Below are positions 52,339 through 60,727 of a DNA stretch of 64,000 nucleotides, piece after piece. The position numbers and the translations under genes are program-made. The DNA is from Ruminococcus sp. Its GTDB lineage: Bacteria; Bacillota; Clostridia; Lachnospirales; Lachnospiraceae. The notes beneath the pieces were generated by a model. It was given only the letters and a program-made list of their open reading frames with translations. It did no database searches and was not told the DNA's origin. Every line of letters begins with the position of its first letter. Positions within the stretch are counted from its first letter, which is position 1. Location: the NCBI GenBank assembly GCA_013911065.1, contig JACERV010000013.1, forward strand, positions 62,001 to 126,000. Reading direction: 5' to 3'.

Positions 52339-53631
52339 TCAACCGACCTTCAGTTTAAATTTCTGTATCTCCTTCTCACTGGACACCTTTTCAATCATGC
52401 CGCCCAGAGAACGGAGTTTATCCTCAAATCTCTCATATCCTCTCTGGATATAAACAATATCATCAATAATGGTGATTCCGTCTGTTGCCAGCCCGGCAAT
52501 ACAAAGAGCTGCGCCTGCGCGTAAATCAGGGGCACTTACTCTTGCGCCCGATAATTTCTCCACACCTTCGATTGTTGCGGAATTCCCCTCTACTTTAATC
52601 ACCGCACCCATTCTTGCCAGCTCGTCTAAGTACTTAAAACGATTCTCAAAGATACTTTCCGTAATCGTACTTGTTCCTTTCGCCAGTGCCAGAGTCACTC
52701 CTATCTGCGGCTGCATGTCTGTGGGATATCCGGGATAGGGCAGTGTCTTAACCTGGGTAGAACTCAGCCTTCCTTTTGCCACTACACGCACTGCATCATC
52801 AAATTCCTCTATCTCACATCCAATATCTACCAGTTTGGAAATGGTCGCATCCAAATGCTTTGGTATGACATTTAATACCGTCACGTCTCCTCTTGTCGCT
52901 GCTGCTGCAAACATAAAAGTTCCTGCCTCAATCTGGTCAGGAATGATGGAATATTCCGTCTTATGCAGGGACTTTACCCCGCGGATCTTGATAACATCCG
53001 TCCCTGCACCTTTGATATTAGCGCCCATACTGTTCAGGAAGTTAGCCATGTCAACTACATGAGGCTCTTTTGCCACATTTTCCATAATTGTCAAACCTTC
53101 TGCCATAGCCGCAGCCATCATGACATTAATGGTAGCGCCCACTGTGACCACATCAAAATAAAGATGTGTTCCCTTGAGCACCTCTGCCTCCGCCACAATC
53201 TTGCCATGTTCAATATCCACATCGGCTCCAAGAGCACGAAATCCCTTTAAATGCTGGTCAATCGGCCGGCTGCCGATATTGCATCCGCCCGGAAGGGCCA
53301 CCTCTGATTTTTTATATTTGCCAAGAAGAGCTCCCAACAGATAGTAAGACGCTCTAATTTTTTTAATATAATCATATTCTATACTAAAATTACCAACTGT
53401 ACTTCCATTAATCTTTACTGTGTGCCTGTCAATTCTCTGCACCATGGCACCAATTCCTGCTATGGCTTCCAACATTACATTGATATCATTTACATCCGGC
53501 AGATTGTCAATCAGGACAGTCTCGTCCGTCATAATCGCTGCTGCCAGAATAGCAAGCGCGGCATTCTTCGCTCCGCCTATCTCAACTTCCCCTACAAGCG
53601 GACTGCCGCCTTTAATAATATATTGCTCCAT
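52339..53631 (-). CDS. murA: UDP-N-acetylglucosamine 1-carboxyvinyltransferase
   Basis: The 430-residue enzyme has GGAKNAALAILAAAI at the N-terminus (Lys-Asn for substrate), the catalytic cysteine loop PGGCNIGSRPIDQH near residue 116, DVVTVGATINVMMAA and YPTDMQPQ. It catalyses the first committed step of peptidoglycan synthesis. Cys rather than Asp in the loop predicts fosfomycin sensitivity. No linked cell-wall operon in the window. Confidence 0.97.
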   Translation of the reverse strand: MEQYIIKGGSPLVGEVEIGGAKNAALAILAAAIMTDETVLIDNLPDVNDINVMLEAIAGIGAMVQRIDRHTVKINGSTVGNFSIEYDYIKKIRASYYLLGALLGKYKKSEVALPGGCNIGSRPIDQHLKGFRALGADVDIEHGKIVAEAEVLKGTHLYFDVVTVGATINVMMAAAMAEGLTIMENVAKEPHVVDMANFLNSMGANIKGAGTDVIKIRGVKSLHKTEYSIIPDQIEAGTFMFAAAATRGDVTVLNVIPKHLDATISKLVDIGCEIEEFDDAVRVVAKGRLSSTQVKTLPYPGYPTDMQPQIGVTLALAKGTSTITESIFENRFKYLDELARMGAVIKVEGNSATIEGVEKLSGARVSAPDLRAGAALCIAGLATDGITIIDDIVYIQRGYERFEDKLRSLGGMIEKVSSEKEIQKFKLKVG

Positions 53632-53777
53632 ATTGCACCTCGATTATCCGATATTATTATCGTATCCCTTATTATTCCCCTGTTACATCCTCAAGTCCAA
53701 TTTTCAATATGCTAAGACATTATACCACAAAACTGACATTTGTAAAATCATTTTTTCACATGCCCCGGTAAACCCGC

Positions 53778-54287
53778 TTATTTGCCATATTCTTTGACTG
53801 CTGACAGAACATTCTCAATTGTCTGTTCAATCTCATATCCATCTTCACAAACGGTTATGTCTGCATATTTCTCGAAAAGCTTTACTCTTTCATTATACAG
53901 GTCACGGAATGACTGCCCTTTTTTCAAGACAACCCCCCGCTTCTTGGGACTTCGAATCCGCTTTTTTATTGTTCGGTAAGAGGCCTTTAAATATACAACT
54001 GTTCCGATTTCTTTAAAATGCTTCATCGCTTCTTCACAGTAAACAATACTTCCGCCAGGTGAAATCACCGCATTTTCTACATTAACCTCCTGGTTGACCT
54101 GGTTTTCTATTTTTAAAAAACCCTCTTCTCCAACATCCGCAATAATCTCACGCAGAAGCCGCTTTTCCTGTTTCTGAATCAGCAGGTCCGTATCAATGAA
54201 CTGCATCCCAAGCTGCTTTGCGACGACAACACCTACCGTACTTTTTCCTACTGCAGGCATGCCTATAAAAATAAGATTACTTTTCAT
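53778..54287 (-). CDS. aroK: Shikimate kinase
   Basis: The 169-residue kinase has the P-loop GMPAVGKST, FIDTDLLIQ (Asp of the shikimate site), FLKIENQVNQE in place of the usual FRxxE segment, SPGGSIVY (GGG reduced to GGS) and a lid region KRGVVLKKG lacking the usual double Arg pattern. The substitutions are compatible with divergent shikimate kinases, but another small-molecule kinase is possible. The ATG at 54287 has GGGTGG upstream; a GTG at 54299 is less likely. Confidence 0.8.
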   Translation of the reverse strand: MKSNLIFIGMPAVGKSTVGVVVAKQLGMQFIDTDLLIQKQEKRLLREIIADVGEEGFLKIENQVNQEVNVENAVISPGGSIVYCEEAMKHFKEIGTVVYLKASYRTIKKRIRSPKKRGVVLKKGQSFRDLYNERVKLFEKYADITVCEDGYEIEQTIENVLSAVKEYGK

Positions 54288-54345
54288 ATGTATATCCACC
54301 CTTTTATCTTAACTCGTAGCATGTATTATATCATACTTTTCTGAA

Positions 54346-54927
54346 TTAGTAAAATCTGCGCCTGCAGCGGCGGTTATCACATCTGCGTTTGAACAGTTCC
54401 TGATACAGCATTACATCAATCAGTTCGCGCAGCCAATCTGGATTTTGGTTTCTTTTGGGCTTCCTGTTATGAGGGCGCCTTTCCGGCCTGAAACGCTCCT
54501 GTCCCCACAACGGGCGGTTTGTGGAGTGCTGGGGACAGTTTGTAGCCTGCAGCGGACGATCCGGCACCTGCGGCGGACAATCTGAAGCCTGCATTGTCTG
54601 CTGCTCCTCTGAGTTCCCCTCTGCCGCAGCCTCTTCCTCCATCTCATATTCCTCCAGCAGTCCGAAGAAAAGTCTTTTATCTTTTCGCACACTCTCATAA
54701 ACCCTGCTGCTCAGGATTCTAAGCTGGAGCTTATCCGGATACTCATCGTACATCATACTGTTGTCGTACTCCATCCTGTCACATTCCCCTTCTACATGCG
54801 GCAGAATTTTCTTTGCTACATCTGAATAGAGACTCTTCATATACTCAAAATCTCTGCGTTCAAGCTTCTCATCATCATACGCGAGCGGCATAGGATATGC
54901 CATGTAATACGGCAATTTGGGGTTCAT
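54346..54927 (-). CDS. Hypothetical protein (193 aa) with Cys-Pro/Asn-Arg-Pro repeats
   Basis: The protein begins with a Tyr/Met/Pro-rich segment (PKLPYYMAYPMPLAYDDE), then a helical domain (FEYMKSLYSDVAKKILPHVE; YPDKLQLRILSSRVYESV), an acidic stretch, a low-complexity repeat (DCPPQVPDRPLQATNCPQHS) and a very basic C-terminus (RRCDNRRCRRRFY). Similar proteins of unknown role are frequent in Lachnospiraceae. The repeat region differs in base composition from the rest. No function assigned. Confidence 0.7.
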   Translation of the reverse strand: MNPKLPYYMAYPMPLAYDDEKLERRDFEYMKSLYSDVAKKILPHVEGECDRMEYDNSMMYDEYPDKLQLRILSSRVYESVRKDKRLFFGLLEEYEMEEEAAAEGNSEEQQTMQASDCPPQVPDRPLQATNCPQHSTNRPLWGQERFRPERRPHNRKPKRNQNPDWLRELIDVMLYQELFKRRCDNRRCRRRFY

Positions 54928-55039
54928 AATTCACACTTCCATTTCAAGACATTATATGGTTAATATATGCAAAGGGGGGATAATCGTTAATAATCGCAGT
55001 ATCCTGATGTAATTTTAGAACAAATAAACATTCCACCTC

Positions 55040-55068
55040 TTGACAAACAGAAATCCATATGTTACCAT
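55040..55068 (+). promoter_or_regulatory. Promoter of the TetR gene
   Basis: TTGACA (55040-55045), 17 nt, TACCAT (55063-55068). The operator palindrome begins three bases downstream. Confidence 0.65.
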
Positions 55069-55070
55069 AA

Positions 55071-55090
55071 ACACCGTTAGCTAACAGTGT
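55071..55090. promoter_or_regulatory. TetR operator 1
   Basis: A 20-bp palindrome ACACCGTTAGCTAACAGTGT (one mismatched pair) with a perfect GTTAGCTAAC core, at the start point of the regulator's promoter, implying autorepression. Confidence 0.75.
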
Positions 55091-55113
55091 TTACAAACAG
55101 GAGTGATGAAATA

Positions 55114-55743
55114 ATGCCAAGGGATAAAAGCCTGACGCTGGAAAAAATAATTCCGTGTGCTAAAAATGAATTTTTAGATAAGGGGTTTGAACGAGCTTCT
55201 CTCCGGACGATTGCTGCCGATGCAGGCATGTCCGCGGCAGGATTATATCGTCATTTCGAAAGTAAGGAAGCGATGTTCGATGCACTGGTTGCTCCTCTCG
55301 TGGACACATATCTCCGCAACTATAAGGAATCCATGCAGCGCAACTATGCACTTCTGGATACGGAAGAAATCAAAAAATTCTGGGTAATCTCCGAGGAGGA
55401 GGGCCTGCAATATGTAAACTTTATCTACGACCATTTTGAGGAATTCAAACTTCTGCTAACCCGTTCAGATGGTACAAAGCACCAGAACTTTGTCCACCAG
55501 GTCTCTGAGATGGAAGTCAAGGAAATGACCAGACTTATGGACGAACTGAGGAACAGAGGTTTTTCGGTGAAAGATATTTCCCAGGATGAACTTCATATGC
55601 TCATAAGCGGCTATGTCACCTCTATATTTGAAGTGGTCATTCACGACTATCCACGTGAAAAAGCCATTACACATGTCAAAACGCTGATGAGATTTTTATA
55701 TCCTGGCTGGATAAAGGCTTTTGGTATGGAAGGCATTGTTTAA
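55114..55743 (+). CDS. TetR/AcrR-family regulator
   Basis: The 209-residue protein has the N-terminal TetR HTH (FLDKGFERASLRTIAADAGM, SAAGLYRHFESKEAMFDALV) and a divergent ligand-binding C-terminal domain. The ATG at 55114 lies 10 nt after AGGAG. Palindromes sharing the GTTA/TAAC core lie at its own promoter and in front of the downstream ABC operon, so it likely represses both in response to a ligand. A terminator separates it from the ABC genes. Confidence 0.92.
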   Translation: MPRDKSLTLEKIIPCAKNEFLDKGFERASLRTIAADAGMSAAGLYRHFESKEAMFDALVAPLVDTYLRNYKESMQRNYALLDTEEIKKFWVISEEEGLQYVNFIYDHFEEFKLLLTRSDGTKHQNFVHQVSEMEVKEMTRLMDELRNRGFSVKDISQDELHMLISGYVTSIFEVVIHDYPREKAITHVKTLMRFLYPGWIKAFGMEGIV

Positions 55744-55753
55744 AACTGAACTA

Positions 55754-55800
55754 ATAAAATGAAATTTCGGGGATTCGTCCCTGAATTTTTTCATTTTATA
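55754..55800 (+). terminator. Terminator after the TetR gene
   Basis: ATAAAATGAAATTTCGGGGA pairs with TCCCTGAATTTTTTCATTTTAT; the inner GGGGA/TCCC hairpin has a 4-nt loop and is followed by a T run. Confidence 0.8.
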
Positions 55801-55802
55801 GG

Positions 55803-55820
55803 TTAGTTAACGCTAACTAA
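55803..55820. promoter_or_regulatory. TetR operator 2
   Basis: TTAGTTA-ACGC-TAACTAA, an 18-bp perfect palindrome 35 bp before the ABC gene. It shares half-sites with operator 1. Confidence 0.75.
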
Positions 55821-55854
55821 AATCGTTCGCTAAAAAGAAAAGGGGTGAGCACAT

Positions 55855-57600
55855 TTGGAAAAAGAAAAAGCGCAAAAACCATTGAAAAGGCTCATGGATT
55901 TTGCATCGTACCATAAGGGAAAATATGCTGCCTCGGTGCTTCTCGCAGTTATTGGTGTTTCCGGAGGGCTGGTCCCCTATGCAGGCGTGTCCCAGATTAT
56001 CATTCACCTGTTGGCAGAGACAAGAAAAGATGTGGGATTTTATCTGATGTGGTGCGGCATTTCAGGCGTTGGCCTTATCATCAAAACCCTTTGCATGAAC
56101 TGGTCGACTGCCCTGTCCCACGAGGCAACATTTTCAGTTATCGCGGAAGTGCGTACCAAACTGGTCAGGAAACTGGCCCGCGTCCCCATGGGGTACGTAC
56201 TTGAAACGCCATCCGGCCAATTCAAAAACATTATTGTGGAAAAGGCGGACAGTCTGGAGACACCGCTGGCGCATGTGCTGCCGGAAATGACCTCCAATCT
56301 TTTGATTCCGCTGGGTATTATCGTGTACATGTTTATTTTGGACTGGCGTATGGCGTTAGTTTCGCTTATTACACTTCCAATCGGGTTTATCTTCTACGTG
56401 TTGATGATGAGAGATTACCCTGAAAAATACGATAGCGTTATGAGGGCAGGCAGGCACATGAGCGGAACCATGGTGGAATACATAAACGGTATTGAAGTCA
56501 TCAAAGCCTTTAATCAGTCTGCAAAGTCTTATGCGAAGTTCACGGATTCAGTAAAGACTAATGTGAACGTAGTTTTGGACTGGATTCGCTCCACACAAGT
56601 ATATTCTGCCATTTCCCAGGGAGTCTGGCCGGCTGTGCTGCTGGGCGTACTGCCTGTCGGATGCCTGTTTTACATAAACGGCTCATTGGGGGGCGGGGAA
56701 TTTATCACGATTACAATCCTTTCTCTTGGCATCTCCGCACCAATTTTATCCGCCATGATTTATACGGATGATATCGCAAAAATCGGTGCTGTTGTGGCAG
56801 AAGTGGGACAGGTACTGGATTTGCCGGAACTAAACCGGCCCAAGGAAAACAAAAAGTTTGAGAACCGGAATATTGTACTTGAACATATGGGATTTTCCTA
56901 TGGGAAAGAAGAGATACTCTCCGATGTAAACCTGGAAATCAGCGAGGGGTCAATTACAGCCTTTGTCGGGCCATCCGGGGGAGGAAAATCCACCATTGCA
57001 AAACTCATTGCCTCTTTCTGGGATGTAAACAAAGGGCGCATTACTTTGGGCGGGATAGATGTCCGAGATATACCACTGGAGCAGATTATGAACGAGATTT
57101 CCTATGTGTCCCAGGATAACTATCTATTTAACGATACCATCCGCAACAATATCCGAATGGGAAAACCGGGCGCCTCGGACGAGGAGGTCGAAGCTGCTGC
57201 GAAAGCGTCCGGCTGCCATGACTTTATTATGAAACTGGAACACGGCTACGAGACCGTTGCCGGCGGGGCCGGAGGCCACCTTTCTGGTGGAGAGCGGCAG
57301 CGAATTGCGATTGCCCGGTGCATGCTCAAAGACGCAAACATTATTATTTTTGATGAGGCAACCGCCTACACCGACCCGGAAAATGAAGCAGTAATCCAGG
57401 AGGCTGTATCAAGGCTCATTCTCGGAAAAACGCTGATAGTCATTGCTCACCGGCTGTCCACCATCACCGATTCTGATAAAATTGTGGTCATTGAAAACGG
57501 CAGGATTCTGGCGGAAGGAACCCATAACGTGCTTCTGGAGGAGTGTAAACTGTACCACCGTATGTTTACAGCACATATGGAAGCGGCCGACGCATCTTGA
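55855..57600 (+). CDS. ABC transporter half-subunit (membrane + ATPase), first of pair
   Basis: The 581-residue protein starts at a TTG with AAAAGGGGTG upstream. It has six membrane helices in the first 300 residues, then an ATPase domain: Walker A GPSGGGKST, signature LSGGERQRIAIAR, Walker B IIIFDEATAYTDPENE (catalytic Glu present) and H-loop IAHRLST. The fold is the type IV exporter, but homologues of such pairs (IrtAB-like) can import metallophores. It forms a heterodimer with the next gene, whose start lies 15 nt past its stop. Confidence 0.93.
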   Translation: MEKEKAQKPLKRLMDFASYHKGKYAASVLLAVIGVSGGLVPYAGVSQIIIHLLAETRKDVGFYLMWCGISGVGLIIKTLCMNWSTALSHEATFSVIAEVRTKLVRKLARVPMGYVLETPSGQFKNIIVEKADSLETPLAHVLPEMTSNLLIPLGIIVYMFILDWRMALVSLITLPIGFIFYVLMMRDYPEKYDSVMRAGRHMSGTMVEYINGIEVIKAFNQSAKSYAKFTDSVKTNVNVVLDWIRSTQVYSAISQGVWPAVLLGVLPVGCLFYINGSLGGGEFITITILSLGISAPILSAMIYTDDIAKIGAVVAEVGQVLDLPELNRPKENKKFENRNIVLEHMGFSYGKEEILSDVNLEISEGSITAFVGPSGGGKSTIAKLIASFWDVNKGRITLGGIDVRDIPLEQIMNEISYVSQDNYLFNDTIRNNIRMGKPGASDEEVEAAAKASGCHDFIMKLEHGYETVAGGAGGHLSGGERQRIAIARCMLKDANIIIFDEATAYTDPENEAVIQEAVSRLILGKTLIVIAHRLSTITDSDKIVVIENGRILAEGTHNVLLEECKLYHRMFTAHMEAADAS

Positions 57601-57614
57601 GGGGAGGAATATCT

Positions 57615-59354
57615 TTGATTGATATATTGAAAAAGTTCTTCCGGTTCGCGGACAGCCAGAAGTCAAAATGGGTGAAAAGCATTGTCCTTACCCTGTTCAA
57701 GTCCGTTTTCGCATCTATTGAGCTTCTTGCCATCGCCATTGTGCTGCGTGGGATTGCCACCGATTCCGTGACCTGCACAACAGCTCTGGCAGCTCTGGGA
57801 ATCATGCTGGTAAGTGTCGCCGGCACCATTGTAATGCGGCATTTGGCCCAAAGCAGCCAGTCCTTCGGATGCTATATCATGAGCGGGGATAAGCGCATAC
57901 AGATTGGTGACCGCCTGAAGCTGATGCCCATGGGGTATTTTAACAGCCGCAGTCTGGGCAACATTACTGCCGCCGCAACCTCTACTATGGAAGATATTGA
58001 AAACACCGCGCCCCGTATTATCGTTAACTATCTCAACGGTCTAATCCACGGATTTGTCATGACCCTCGCGCTGACCATTTTTGAGTGGCGGATTGGGCTG
58101 ATTGCAATTACCGGGCTGGTATTGTTTCTACTCATTAATATATTGCTTCACAAGCGCGCACACAAGGCATCACAGATCAGGCAGGAGGCCCAGGCCGAGC
58201 TGGTGGACGCGGTACTGGAATACATACAGGGTATGAGTGTTGTAAAATCCTTCGGAATCGAAGCATCGGCGGGGCAGAAAGTCGGCCGGGCAATCGCCGA
58301 CAGCGAACGCAAGAACATTGGTCTCGAAAAAAAGACCATCCCTTTTATGACCGTGCAGCAGCTTATCCTGCGCGTTATCAGCACAATTATAATCACCCTC
58401 TCGGTAGTACTGTATCTTTATGGATCGATGGATCTTTCCATCTGCCTGCTGATGCTTCTCTCCGGCTTTATTGTGTTCAGTGAGCTGGAAAGCGGCGGCA
58501 GTATGTCCGCATTCCTGCGTCTGATTGACGCCTCCATTGACCGGGTAAATGAAATACAGAAAACACCTGTCATGGACCTTGAAGGAACGCAGCACCCCCC
58601 TGGTAATATGGATATTGTTTTCAATGATGTATCCTTCTCCTATGGCGAAAAAATCATTATCAACCATGTCAGCCTTAAGATACCTGCAAAAACGACCACA
58701 GCCATTGTCGGGCCGTCCGGCAGCGGAAAGACCACGCTATGCAGCTTGATTGCCCGTTTCTGGGATGTGGACGAAGGCAATATTACCTTAGGCGGTACAG
58801 ATATCCGGGAATACAAGCTGGACGGTCTCCTGCAAAATATCAGTATGGTCTTTCAGCAGGTATATTTGTTCAATGATACCATCGCCAATAATATCCGGCT
58901 GGGAAAGCCGGAGGCGACCCGGGAAGAAGTCAGAGAAGCTGCCAAAAAAGCCTGCTGTCATGATTTTATAAGCCTGCTGCCCAAAGGCTATGACACGGTC
59001 ATCGGTGAAGGCGGTGCTACACTTTCTGGCGGGGAAAAACAGCGCATCTCCATTGCACGTGCACTTTTGAAGGATGCACCTATCATTATATTTGATGAGG
59101 CAACTGCCAATGTAGATCCTGAAAACGAGAATGCTCTGCAGCAGGCAATCGGGTCGCTGACCAGAGACAAGACTGTTATTATGATTGCGCACCGCCTCAA
59201 AACAGTACGAAACGCCGACCAGATCATCGTGCTGGATGCAGGGAAAATCGCGCAAACAGGTACACACGATAAGTTGTTCGCAGAAAAGGGGCTCTACGCA
59301 GACTTTATTCATGTCCGCGAAAAGGCCGTGGGCTGGAAAATCGCCAGCGAATAA
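57615..59354 (+). CDS. ABC transporter half-subunit (membrane + ATPase), second of pair
   Basis: About 579 residues from a TTG at 57615, 7 nt after GGGAGG; earlier in-frame codons overlap the previous stop. Membrane helices are followed by Walker A GPSGSGKTT, LSGGEKQRISIAR, IIIFDEATANVDPENE and IAHRLKTV. Both partners keep the catalytic glutamate, so both ATP sites may be active. Linkage to an ECF importer suggests a shared or related substrate. Confidence 0.93.
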   Translation: MIDILKKFFRFADSQKSKWVKSIVLTLFKSVFASIELLAIAIVLRGIATDSVTCTTALAALGIMLVSVAGTIVMRHLAQSSQSFGCYIMSGDKRIQIGDRLKLMPMGYFNSRSLGNITAAATSTMEDIENTAPRIIVNYLNGLIHGFVMTLALTIFEWRIGLIAITGLVLFLLINILLHKRAHKASQIRQEAQAELVDAVLEYIQGMSVVKSFGIEASAGQKVGRAIADSERKNIGLEKKTIPFMTVQQLILRVISTIIITLSVVLYLYGSMDLSICLLMLLSGFIVFSELESGGSMSAFLRLIDASIDRVNEIQKTPVMDLEGTQHPPGNMDIVFNDVSFSYGEKIIINHVSLKIPAKTTTAIVGPSGSGKTTLCSLIARFWDVDEGNITLGGTDIREYKLDGLLQNISMVFQQVYLFNDTIANNIRLGKPEATREEVREAAKKACCHDFISLLPKGYDTVIGEGGATLSGGEKQRISIARALLKDAPIIIFDEATANVDPENENALQQAIGSLTRDKTVIMIAHRLKTVRNADQIIVLDAGKIAQTGTHDKLFAEKGLYADFIHVREKAVGWKIASE

Positions 59355-59416
59355 AGCTGTGGGTAATCGGGCTTATGGCTGAACTGTTACTAATTTTTAG
59401 ATTGGAGGTTATTGAA

Positions 59417-60001
59417 ATGAATAAGAAAAAACTGGATGTCAAGGATCTGATCAATGTAGGCATCTTCACCGCAATTTATTATATCTTACTGGTCGCAGCT
59501 GGCTTTTTGGGATACATCCCTATCTTCTCAGTACTGTTTCCACTTGTGGTTGCGCTTCTTTGCGGGATTCCATTTGTTCTCTTTTTAACCAAGACAAAGA
59601 CCTTTGGCATGATTACCATTATGGGTGTGCTTTTGGGTATTCTGACCTTTGCCTTTGGACAGGGATGGTATTCAATTGTCACCGGCCTTCTCTGTGGCCT
59701 GCTTGCCGACCTGATATGTAAGGCCGGAGAGTATAAAAAATGGAAATATATGGTTGTGTGCTTTTGCATGTTCAGTCAATGGGTAATCGGCTCGATGCTC
59801 CCCATGTGGATTATGAAAGACAGCTATTTTGAAATGATGCGTGATATGCAGGGCGCCGCTTTCGCCGAATCTCTGGAGTCTCTGATCACAGGCTGGATGC
59901 TGATATTGCTTATCGTTCTGACGGCAGTTGCAGCCGTCATTGGAGCGTATTTAGGTAAAGCTGTGCTCAAAAGGCACTTTGTAAGGGCAGGGATTGCATA
60001 A
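59417..60001 (+). CDS. ECF transporter S component (MptD/Trep_Strep family)
   Basis: The 194-residue integral membrane protein has six predicted helices (NVGIFTAIYYILLVAAGFLG; VLFPLVVALLCGIPFVLFL; MITIMGVLLGILTFAFG; MVVCFCMFSQWVIGSMLP; LILLIVLTAVAAVIGAYLG). This matches the MptD/Trep_Strep family of putative ECF substrate-binding subunits. The ATG at 59417 has GGAGG 8 nt upstream. Its stop overlaps the next start (TAATG). Substrate unknown; the family has been proposed to act in metallophore or cofactor uptake. Confidence 0.85.
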   Translation: MNKKKLDVKDLINVGIFTAIYYILLVAAGFLGYIPIFSVLFPLVVALLCGIPFVLFLTKTKTFGMITIMGVLLGILTFAFGQGWYSIVTGLLCGLLADLICKAGEYKKWKYMVVCFCMFSQWVIGSMLPMWIMKDSYFEMMRDMQGAAFAESLESLITGWMLILLIVLTAVAAVIGAYLGKAVLKRHFVRAGIA

Positions 60002-60714
60002 TGCCAGAGAGGTTGCTAATTAAAACAGCGGAAGGTATACAGCTTGACCCGCGAACCAAGGTATACCTTCTGCTGCTCATAAATATTGTTATATTTGCTA
60101 CGAATCCCAGCGGCTTCCAGCTGACAGCAAAAGGAGCACTGGCGGCCATCCCCTTTGCATTGCTGTGCAGTGCCGGGAAATGGAAACAAAGTTTTATCTA
60201 TGCCGTTTTATATGTGGTGGGACAACTGGCCGAAACTTATCTTACCGCATATGCTGCCGGACTGTGGGGACTTCTGATGCGCTTTACCGCGCAGATGCTT
60301 AACAGGCTCGTTCCAATTGCCATCATGGCCTATTATTTGGTCAGGACGATGGAAGTCAGCGCATTTATTGCTGCAATGGAACGGATGCATATTACACGGA
60401 AAATCGTTATCCCTCTTGCAGTTATATTTCGCTTTTTTCCAACCATTGGGGAGGAATACCGCGCCATCAATGATGCCATGCGCATGCGTGGCATTGGCTT
60501 TCGCGGGAGTCCGCTGGCTATGCTGGAATACCGGCTCGTTCCCCTGATGATGTCGATTGCCAGGATCGGCAACGAACTGTCGGCTGCGGCGCTCACAAGA
60601 GGTTTAAGCATCACAGGAGAGCGCACTAACATATACAAAATCGGATTTGGTGTACAGGATGCTGTGTTTGGCCTCTGGGCAACGGCGGCCGCGATCCTGT
60701 TTTTCATTCTATAA
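60001..60714 (+). CDS. ECF transporter T component (EcfT-like)
   Basis: The 237-residue membrane protein starts DPRTKVYLLLLINIVIFA, the usual EcfT opening. It carries two Arg-containing coupling motifs (DAMRMRGIGF and AALTRGLSI) in the cytoplasmic helices that contact the ATPases. It links the S component to the double ATPase encoded next. Translationally coupled to the S gene by a TAATG overlap. Confidence 0.92.
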   Translation: MPERLLIKTAEGIQLDPRTKVYLLLLINIVIFATNPSGFQLTAKGALAAIPFALLCSAGKWKQSFIYAVLYVVGQLAETYLTAYAAGLWGLLMRFTAQMLNRLVPIAIMAYYLVRTMEVSAFIAAMERMHITRKIVIPLAVIFRFFPTIGEEYRAINDAMRMRGIGFRGSPLAMLEYRLVPLMMSIARIGNELSAAALTRGLSITGERTNIYKIGFGVQDAVFGLWATAAAILFFIL

Positions 60715-60727
60715 AGGGGGTATGCCC